Assembly: GCF_040054535.1 (NCBI RefSeq)
Contig: NC_090780.1
Span: forward strand, 1,208,501-1,272,500
Length of the DNA: 64,000 bases
Reading direction: 5' to 3'
Source: Antennarius striatus
Lineage: Eukaryota; Chordata; Actinopteri; Lophiiformes; Antennariidae
Shown: positions 47,281 through 64,000 of the stretch, piece by piece
Layout: each line of letters begins with the position of its first letter
Numbering within the stretch: the first letter of the stretch is position 1
Notes under the pieces: generated by a model
Seen by the model: the letters and a program-made list of their open reading frames with translations, nothing else
What the model was told of the DNA's origin: nothing
Databases searched by the model: none
Made by a program: the position numbers and the translations under genes

Positions 47281-47430
47281 TCCATCCATCCATCCATCCA
47301 TCCATCCATCCATCCATCCATTTTCTTGTCTACAGCCACTTATCCGCCTGCCGCAGCCTATCCCAGCTGGCCACGGTTGACAGGCTGGTTACACCCTGAC
47401 GAGGACGCCAGCTGATCATGGGGCGATACT
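47281..47430 (-). mobile_element. V-SINE-type SINE, 3' part, reverse orientation
   Basis: (CCAT)n (47281-47322) then 'cagcctatcccagctggcca' and 'tggttacaccctgacgagga' match in reverse the 3' part of the fish V-SINE family. Confidence 0.65.
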
Positions 47431-48744
47431 TTACAAAATTATGAAATTCATTTAAAACGAACATTCGCACCGAGCAACCATGACAACCACATAGTTTTAT
47501 CAGTGTGTATCAGTGTTAGTAGCTGGCTTAATTGATAGATTAATGTCTTTTGACATTTTAGCTTTAAAATCAAATGGAATGTCTGGAGCGGTCTGATAAT
47601 TCCACTTCAATATTACGACTTGGACACTGATTTGAAAAAATAAGAACAGTCTGAGTGATACATGAAAAATGGACAAAACTACCCCAAATACAGTTGCGTG
47701 TGACTTTAGGAGAAAGTGGTCACCCAAATCAGTCCCGTGACACATTACTGCCCCTCCCTGATCGACACGGCTCGACTAGAGTCACCCAGACAAGTAAATC
47801 AGGTCATTTTTTTTTAAAATTACTCTTAGTTTATAAAAGATCCCACTGATTGATAGTTTAATAGTAAACAGAGTTTCTATAAAAACCATTCAGGATTTAG
47901 TATCAAATGACAGTTATCATTGTCTGCATTGCTACAGTTGATGTGTTCTGTGGCTCTGATGTAAAAGTTATCCAACTTGCACAAATAAGTACTTCATGAA
48001 GAAAAGTATTGCTCTCAGAAATCTCTCGACTCAGAAGACGAGTCCAAACCCAATTTTTTTTACTTTTGTCAAAGTGTTTTCTGTGAAATTTATGTAGCGT
48101 AAGATGTAGCATGAAACACGTGGTGCAAACATACACACTTCTGATTTTTTTCAGGTATTTGTCGTTACAGGCCTCATGCGCTGACAATTTTGCTGAGAGT
48201 GCTGTACAGTGGTGACACACTCACTCATAAAGCTATCAATAGAGGTGATGTACAGCTACAACAGTGAGGTCGTTGTGTCGTACACATTCATTACTGGAAC
48301 AGTCCAATATCTCTGTAAATCCTCAAATTCTAGTTTGTCTTCCTCTGAGTTATATGATAAAATTAATATCGACTTTAAAGTCCCAGCTGAGAGGTAAAGA
48401 CGACCTTATCCTCCATTCATAGGTAAATCTCTAAAATACCATCAGCACAGACTCTATAGGTGTCTTCACACTCATACCATACCACAGGTGGGCATAAAAG
48501 TAAAGAAACACAGATTGTTAAAGTCAGCATGACAGTGAAATTTGTGACTTTACACGTTTGTGCAGTAAGAAAGATTACGATTAATTCTGAAAATATGCTT
48601 TTTCTGAAAATGTGTTAATCAAGATGAAGGTATGGATGGGTTAGCGTCTGCTGTGACAGACGAACTGGTTCTAATCTTGTGGCACGTGAAACTGTAGAAC
48701 CAGAGGAGTGACATCACTCACACTCACACAGTTACAATGACACG
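47431..48744. other. Non-coding DNA, probable 3' UTR of the PDZRN-like gene at its right end
   Basis: AT-rich; no exon found. The part nearest 48744 should be 3' UTR of the minus-strand gene. Confidence 0.4.
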
Positions 48745-53197
<4,453 letters not shown>

Positions 53198-53494
53198 CTG
53201 TGACAAGGAGACACAGACGACAACGTGGCGTTCAGGCACAGACAGTTCAGGACGATCATCCGGCAGTAGACTCCAGACAAGCACAGGTGTTCCCTTTGAC
53301 CCCAGGGTGTGGGGGCACCAACGAAGAAGAGAGTCTTTACTCCTCCACTGGTGTGCCACAGCTGTGTTGGTGGTCTCCCCAGCTCGTCTCTGGATCCCTA
53401 AAGGTCACGCCGTCTTCACCACATTCCATACCGTTTGTTGGAAATACCACACGTCAAGCAGCTTTTGGTCCAAACAGAGAAACCAACAATAAAC

Positions 53495-53835
53495 AACCTG
53501 ATAGATCAGCTGATAGATCAGCTGATAGATCACTAATAGATCACCTGATAGATCACTAATAGATCACCTGATAGATCAGCTGATATATCACTAATAGATC
53601 AGCTGATAGATCACTAATAGATCAGCTGATAGATCAGCTGATATATCACTAATAGATCAGCTGGTAGATCACTAATAGATCAGCTGATAGATCACTAATA
53701 GATCAGCTGATAGATCACTAATAGATCACCTGATAGATCAGCTGGTAGATCACTAATAGATCAGCTGATAGATCACTAATAGATCAGCTGATAGATCACC
53801 AATAGATCAGCTGATAGATCACTAATAGATCAGCT
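53495..53835. repeat. Minisatellite of 10-13-bp sub-units
   Basis: Tandem 'tgatagatcac' / 'taatagatcagc' units; the junction 'atcagctgat' is a perfect 10-bp palindrome. Confidence 0.95.
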
Positions 53836-53884
53836 GATCTCACTGCTGGTGCTAAATGATGTTTACACCTGGAAAAAGGTACAT

Positions 53885-54560
53885 GGGGGTACAGGTATAC
53901 ACAGTATATAATAGGTACACCACAGTACAGGTATACACAGTATACAGTAGGTATACCACAGTACAGGTATACACAGTATACAGTAGGTATACCACAGTAC
54001 AGGTATACACAGTAGAGGTATACACAGTATATACTAGATATACCACAGTACAGGTATACACAGTATACGATAGGTATACCAGGGTACAGGTATACACAGT
54101 ATACAGTAGGTATACCACAGTACAGGTATACACAGTATACAGTAGGTATACCACAGTACAGGTATACACAGTACAGGTATACACAGTATATGGTAGGCAT
54201 ACCAGAGTACAGGTATACACAGTACAGGTATACACAGTATACAGTAGGTACACCAGAGTACAGGTATACACAGTACAGGTATACACAGTATACGGTAGGT
54301 ATACCACAGTACAGGTATACGCAGTATACAGTACATATACCAGAGTACAGGTATACACAGTACAGGTATACACAGTATACAGTACATATACCACAGTATA
54401 GGTATACACAGTATATAGTAGACATACCACAGTACAGGTATACACAGTACAGGTATACACAGTACAGGTATACCACAGTACAGGTATACACAGTACAGGT
54501 ATACCACAGTACAGGTGTACCACAGTACAGGTATACCACAGTACAGGTGTACACAGTGCT
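53885..54560. repeat. Minisatellite 'gtatacacagtacag'
   Basis: Many variant units combining 'caggtatacacagta', 'ggtataccacagta' and 'tacagtaggtatac'. Long YTVYS/YLYC frames are artefacts of its multiple-of-three spacing. Confidence 0.95.
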
Positions 54561-54739
54561 GCTAAATGGTTCAACCTCACTAACTGGTTCCAGAAGATGC
54601 TAAGCTGAATGAACGGGTCCCCAGACTAAAGATAACCATTACCAGTTCTGTACTGAACTTTATACATTAATACATTTTCAATAATATATTGAAATATGAA
54701 TCTATTTTAAGTTTACAAACATTTAAATTTCTAAATGTA

Positions 54740-54880
54740 CAGAAATCCATCGCTTATGTAGGATTCAAGACGCACGGCTTGACTACGTCACAGATTTTTA
54801 GTAGGTAGTCACATGATATCGTACGCGCATTCTATTGGCTTCTATCGCCTGCTTTCTGTGAGTCTCTTCCGTGTATTTAA
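54740..54880 (-). mobile_element. Tigger/pogo-like MITE, reverse orientation
   Basis: Reverse-complement match to 59130-59245 ('ggaagtcagagactcacaga', 'ccaataggatgcg', 'actgcctactaaaaatcc'). Confidence 0.55.
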
Positions 54881-56345
<1,465 letters not shown>

Positions 56346-56404
56346 GGACACGTCTTCAGATCTACCTCCATCAGATGCAGCATCCTCTCCGCTGTGGTAC
56401 TCAC

Positions 56405-56479
56405 CGTTGGGTCGCCCATCCACGGACCAGAGAGCCAGCAGCCCATCGTCACGGCAACAGCGGACAGCTGCCTCGGTTC
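56405..56479 (-). other. Candidate internal exon of unknown gene
   Basis: Minus strand, acceptor 'ttttcatag' and donor GTGAGTACC enclose 75 nt coding TEAAVRCCRDDGLLALWSVD plus five residues. It could be a PDZRN-like 5' exon or chance; the peptide is not recognisable as PDZ or RING. Confidence 0.25.
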
Positions 56480-57070
56480 CTATGAAAATCAGCAATGCTG
56501 ATGCCTCCCCCAGCGGATCCTCTCCTTCTCCCTCCCCTCCCTTCGTGTCTTCGTGTCTATTATCTCACTACCGTTCACTATCAGCCCCTCTGAGGCGTCC
56601 GTCCTTTACCCACCGTCCTCCCTGCTTCTTCTTCCTGTCTTCTTTCCACTCTGTTTCCTTGTTTTTTCATCTGTTTCCTCAACATCTCCCCTCCCCCCTC
56701 CTACAGGCTTCAGTTTGTATCATCTTGCACACACACACAAACACACACACGCACACACGCACACACACACTCATGCATGCATGCAGTGCTGCAAACATAA
56801 AAATATGCACAGGCTGATGGAGAGGGAATCACACACAGTCACACAGAGAACATGGTGTCTGATTGGTGGCCTTGTGGGCGCCATCAGCCAATCAGAGGCT
56901 GTGGCATCCCTCGGAATGTCTGCCTCTCTGACTGAAAGTCTCCGTGAAGCCTTGACATGAGCAGGGGAAGCCTTACCGCGGTGGTACAGACAGGAAACCA
57001 GGAAACAATTCCACCGACCACTCATCATCTAGCTGTTAATCAAGCTGATATTCAAGCAGATGCTTTGCAG

Positions 57071-57090
57071 TGCATTCTGGGAGATGTAGT
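57071..57090. promoter_or_regulatory. ZNF143/THAP11-type promoter motif
   Basis: TGCATTCTGGGAGATGTAGT, the reverse complement of ACTACATCTCCCAGAATGCA, closely fits the SBS motif (ACTACAATTCCCAGAATGC) bound by ZNF143 and THAP11, usually near promoters. No gene start is recognised here, though minus-strand exons may lie just to the left. Confidence 0.5.
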
Positions 57091-57374
57091 CCCCTCCCGT
57101 GTTGCGACAGTGATTATTTGTTTCAGAGAGTCCCGAATACTGTATAAGAGAATCTTCCCAATCTTGGAGTATAAAATCCCCCAGAAGAGAGAACCTATGA
57201 GCTGCTGTAAGGTGACTTCACAAGGACGGTTCAGTCCAGGTCCACCAGGTCCGGCGTCAGGGTAGTCCTCAACCTATGAACACAACTGCTCCTGAGGGGC
57301 TGTTAATAAGTTGGGCTGTTGGTAAATTGTTTATTGTGTTTCAATGTACATTATTCATTTACGGCCATTTAAAG

Positions 57375-57862
57375 CCATTACTACTGTAAATACTATAGTA
57401 ATGTCAGTACTACTGTAAATACTATAGTAATGTCAGTACTACTGTAAATACTATAGTAATGTCAGTACTACTGTAAATACTATAGTAATGTCAGTACTAC
57501 TGTAAATACTATAGTAATGACAGTACTACTGTAAATACTATAGTAATGTCAGTACTACTGTAAATACTATAGTAATGTCAGTACTACTGTAAATACTATA
57601 GTAATGTCAGTACTACTCTAAATACTATAGTAATGTCATTACTACTGTAAATACTATAGTAATGTCAGTACTACTCTAAATACTATAGTAATGCCAGTAC
57701 TACTCTAAATACTATAGTAATGTCAGTACTACTGTAAATACTATAGTAATGTCAGTACTACTGTAAATACTATAGTAATGTCAGTACTACTCTAAATACT
57801 ATAGTAATGCCAGTACTACTCTAAATACTAAAGTAATGTCATTACTACTGTAAATACTAAAG
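57375..57862. repeat. 29-bp minisatellite
   Basis: About 17 copies of a unit 'agtactactgtaaatactat' plus 'agtaatgtc' with few variants (gtaaat/ctaaat, gtc/gcc). Confidence 0.96.
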
Positions 57863-58917
57863 TTCTATTCCCTCAGACTGACCAGAAACACTAACAGGAC
57901 ATTAAAACATCCCATAATAATAAAATCCTGTAGTACTGTAATGTAACTTTAACATCTCTACCTCTGCTGAATGAATTTCCTCCTGGGGGGTCTGGAGGCT
58001 CAGCCCAGCTCTACTCCACTGAGGCGTTCCACCACACTGATCTGATGTCACTTCCTGCTCATCAAAAGTCAGACACGCCCCTTTATGTTTGATGTCTGTT
58101 TGATTTGATGAAGTTTCTCAGTTAATCCACCGATAGTTAACATCAACTAGTAAAACATTCAGAGTTCAGCGTTAGCGTCAGTTAATGCTTCCAGCAGAAA
58201 CCTGACGCGGCTACATGACGTCTATCAGAGCTGTTCGCTCTGTCTGACATTTACTGAGTCATTTAACACGATGTGTGAAATCTGAATCTATGGGGTGATA
58301 ATGTTACGTTGCTCAGTGTAGGTGGGGGCAGAAAGGGGAACTACACTCATCGGACATGCCAGCATGCAGATGTTTGTACTTACGTTGTAAGTCAGATGTT
58401 TGCAAGTTGGATGTTCATATCTTGAGGACCAGCTGTATTTGTGAGTTTCAGGGAAAATTCACCACCAATAACACTGATACTGGATAAAACGGGCTAAACG
58501 TAGCCGAAGCTGCGCTGAGAAGGAAGCAACCTTTGTTCTGGAATAACTATCAAACAAATAATGATCGCAGAGTGGCGCCACCTTCTGGGGACAGGTGTCT
58601 ATTCAAATAACAAATAACAAATAACAAATGGGGGGTGTTACAAGTCTATGATTGTGGGACAAAATAATACAGAGAGAAGGTGGATTGACATCAGTATGGG
58701 GAGGGTTCATAAACGTTACCATAAATAATGAAATAAATAGTTTATTGCTGTACCAAGGAATTTCATTTTTTACGGGCGGTGCTGGAACCCTTGCGATCGT
58801 CACAGTTTTTCTGGGACAAACTGACACTGGCCCCCCATCAGAGAAGGGAAAAGTTATGTGGCCATTGCAGGAAAAAGTTTGTATACATATATAGAGTAGA
58901 ATTAAACAAATATATAT
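57863..58917. other. Non-coding DNA
   Basis: Short tandem 'aacaaat' near 58603-58628; nothing else recognised. Confidence 0.45.
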
Positions 58918-59260
58918 GCAGTGATCCCTCATTCGTCGCGGTTAATACGTTCCAGGAAACACGCGATTAACGAATTTCCACAATAGAACGACGAACTATT
59001 TTATTTAAATAAAATAACTATATTTATTTACTATTTTATTATTTAAGGTAATTTAAACGTTTCTGAACCCCCCCATCCTGATATTAGACCACCTTCTATC
59101 TGTGTCACCTTTAAAACTCTCTGATGGACTGTTTAAAACACTTTAGTGTTTCACGGAAGTCAGAGACTCACAGAACGTAGAACACTTCAGGATGCTGTCA
59201 GCCAATAGGATGCGAGTACGGTATCACATGACTGCCTACTAAAAATCCACGATGAGGTGA
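58918..59260 (+). mobile_element. Tigger/pogo-like MITE
   Basis: Begins 'cagtgatccctcattcgtc' with 'gcggttaatacgttcc', standard for this family; related fragments at 4105, 46975 and 54740. Confidence 0.65.
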
Positions 59261-59336
59261 AGTCACGAGTGTTGATACGGAAATGGAAACTGTGCTAGAT
59301 TCCCTAGGAAGGGTAGAAAAAGAATCCTTAATATGT

Positions 59337-59338
<2 letters not shown>

Positions 59339-59420
<82 letters not shown>

Positions 59421-59582
59421 TGTGAAGTCTCCATCTCATCAGATTCACTCAGGGATCTTGCCTTGACTGTGTGGTTGTCATGGTAACCAGATATATGAAT
59501 GTGCATCAATTTCATCGTGTTCTGCTGTTGGAGGCGACCTGCAACGATAGAGCTGTGTGTGTGTGTGTGTGTGTGTGTATAC

Positions 59583-59647
<65 letters not shown>

Positions 59648-59650
59648 CAG

Positions 59651-59721
<71 letters not shown>

Positions 59722-59763
59722 CAGGTGTGTGTGTGTGTGTGTGTGTTTGTGTGTATACAGGTG

Positions 59764-59798
<35 letters not shown>

Positions 59799-59812
59799 GG
59801 GTGTGAGTATAC

Positions 59813-59890
<78 letters not shown>
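59339..59890. repeat. (CA)n followed by compound (TG)n with 'tatacagg' punctuation
   Basis: (CA)n at 59339-59419, then (TG)n from 59553 broken by repeated 'tatacaggtgtg' at least five times, to 59890. Confidence 0.97.
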
Positions 59891-59891
<1 letters not shown>

Positions 59892-60074
59892 TGTTTTAAA
59901 ACATCATACACATTCCACACACGTACACAGACCCAAGCACGCACAAACATGTTTTTAAAGAATATTCTCAAAACATTTTGATAATAATTTAATAAACACT
60001 TCTGCGTCATTTTTATCCCTTGCGCGTTTCGTACAGTTTGTCTCTTCCGGACTTCCGTAGAGACTCACACTCTC

Positions 60075-60395
60075 TCGCTTCTGTGATTGGTCTGACTGCT
60101 GAAGGAGCGCTCTGATTGGTCGGGCTGCCGGGGGCGGGGCCCTGCAGTGGGCGGGTTACATATGAACACATTTACCCGGTAGCGTTAGCTCCCCGGTTCG
60201 GCCCGCGGTTCGACCGTTCGTCCCGTTCACACCGGGTACGTGGTGACGAGCCCCCTCCGGTGCTGACGTCATCACCAGGCGCCAACACGTCAAGCTCATG
60301 AAATGACAGCGGAGCTAGCAGCTTTAGCTTAGCAGCTAGCTTCACTTCCTGCGGCTCAGAGGTGAAGTTGGATTTCCGGTCTGCCGACGCACGAG
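60075..60395 (+). promoter_or_regulatory. atrip promoter and untranslated first exon
   Basis: Two inverted CCAAT boxes (about 60083 and 60113), GC boxes 'gggggcggggcc' (60130-60141) and 'gtgggcggg', and CpG-rich DNA. The stretch ends at the donor 'cgacgcacgag|gtaaat' (exon end 60395). The next exon opens just before the ATG at 60965. Confidence 0.6.
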
Positions 60396-60440
60396 GTAAA
60401 TAAAAGATGCTTTAATGCTAACATCTGTTAGCCGTTAGCA

Positions 60441-60916
60441 CAGGGGGTCCAACACATCTTCACTGAGGGCCCCATCAGCATTATGTAACTAATAAATGTA
60501 ATTAGAAGTAACTCAATGTAATGTAACAGAAATGTAACTAATGTTAAATAACTCTGAATTTATTAATTATTCCAGTTACAAACTTAAATAAAACATGTTT
60601 GTTTGTTTCTCTGTTCTAACATAAATCCTTTTCATTTGTCAGGTTATTAAACCCACAGAACTCCATCAATCAAGGATCAAACCATCAATCAATAAAGAAA
60701 AATAACATCAGACACAAGTTAGGACGTTAACTTTGTTCACTACGTTTAGTCAGAGTTAAGATGGGCTGAACTACTGCATTGTGGGAAATGTAGTTTTTGG
60801 TCAAAGCACACTTTTGACCTGTTTAATTTTAGACACTCTGACCTTTAATGCTCTCGTGGGCCACATTAAATGATGTGGAGGGCCACATTTGGCCCCCGGG
60901 CCTTTAGTTTGGGCTC
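60441..60916 (+). mobile_element. Non-autonomous hAT-like transposon, copy 3, in atrip intron 1
   Basis: Left 'cagggggtccaacacat', right 'gggcctttagtttggg'. Same interior as copies 1 and 2 but with a single, unexpanded minisatellite unit (about 60480-60545). Carries the ACTACATTTCCCACAATGCA word (complement at 60775-60794). Confidence 0.75.
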
Positions 60917-60964
60917 ATTACACCTGCTTTTTTTGTATACTAAATCTGCCCCCCACCCCCCAGG

Positions 60965-64000
<3,036 letters not shown>

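Noticed and set aside
53240-53360. Extension of the first PDZRN-like exon upstream to an ATG at 53359
   Set aside because: A good acceptor ('ccttgtcacag') at 53198 separates it, and the upstream peptide does not resemble the first half of a PDZ domain.
53796-54580. ORFs of up to 252 codons rich in YLYCV or YTVYS
   Set aside because: Artefacts of the 'gtatacacagtacag' minisatellite on both strands.
59198-60010. ORFs made of THTHTH or VCVCVC, here and at the other CA/TG tracts
   Set aside because: Dinucleotide repeats never hit a stop; no promoter, splice or domain support.

Overview
The window reads as nuclear DNA of a teleost fish. The evidence is the fish-type LINEs (Rex3, an Expander/RTE-X-like element, an L2/Maui-like element), V-SINEs, very dense (CA)n microsatellites and minisatellites, short introns (often about 100 bp), a teleost U-lineage-type MHC class I gene, and Hes5-family 'her' genes. 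The compact gene structure and microsatellite density recall pufferfish-like genomes, but the species cannot be fixed from this sequence. No retroviral, Polinton or bacterial parts were recognised. Coordinates of spliced genes are spans; exons are given in the evidence. || Layout. 1-5.4 kb: AT/CA simple repeats, then a two-exon Hes5-like her gene (2063-2651, +) with a TATA/CCAAT/RBPJ-site promoter, short tandem repeats, and an unidentified small two-exon gene (4962-5328, -). 5.9-9.2 kb: a hAT-like non-autonomous transposon swollen by a 64-bp minisatellite, then blocks carrying RBPJ-type TGTGGGAA/CGTGGGAA sites that recur elsewhere in the window. 9.2-12.15 kb: duplicated her unit A (+). 12.8-22.4 kb: a three-layer nest of LINEs, an L2 with a complete 1066-residue ORF2 inside an RTE-X-like element inside a Rex3 fragment. 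22.5-25.4 kb: a five-exon klhl10-like BTB-kelch gene (-). 26.5-36 kb: her unit B (-) and her unit C (+), forming a large inverted duplication whose centre holds a Rex3 fragment broken by about 400 bp of telomere-like CCCTAA/CCCTCA repeats. 37.7-38.8 kb: a second minisatellite-swollen hAT copy. 39.5-43.1 kb: a complete MHC class I heavy-chain gene with a kB-ISRE-X2-Y promoter. 43-48.7 kb: mostly unannotated, with a few repeats. 48.7-53.2 kb: the 3' five exons of a PDZRN3/4 (LNX3/4)-family gene (-). 53.5-59.9 kb: minisatellites and microsatellites. 60.1-64 kb: promoter and first exons of atrip (+), which runs off the right edge. || How the genes fit together. The four her genes would be Notch-responsive bHLH repressors. 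Three of them are recent duplicates that have lost most of the Orange domain and carry a tail beyond WRPW, and two of these (B and C) are divergently transcribed from the palindrome. KLHL10 (Cul3 ligase adaptor), MHC-I (antigen presentation), PDZRN (RING/PDZ scaffold) and ATRIP (ATR checkpoint partner) are functionally unrelated neighbours. The main theme is structural: segmental duplication, inverted repeats, nested transposons and tandem-repeat growth, including repeats that touch splice sites and coding sequence.
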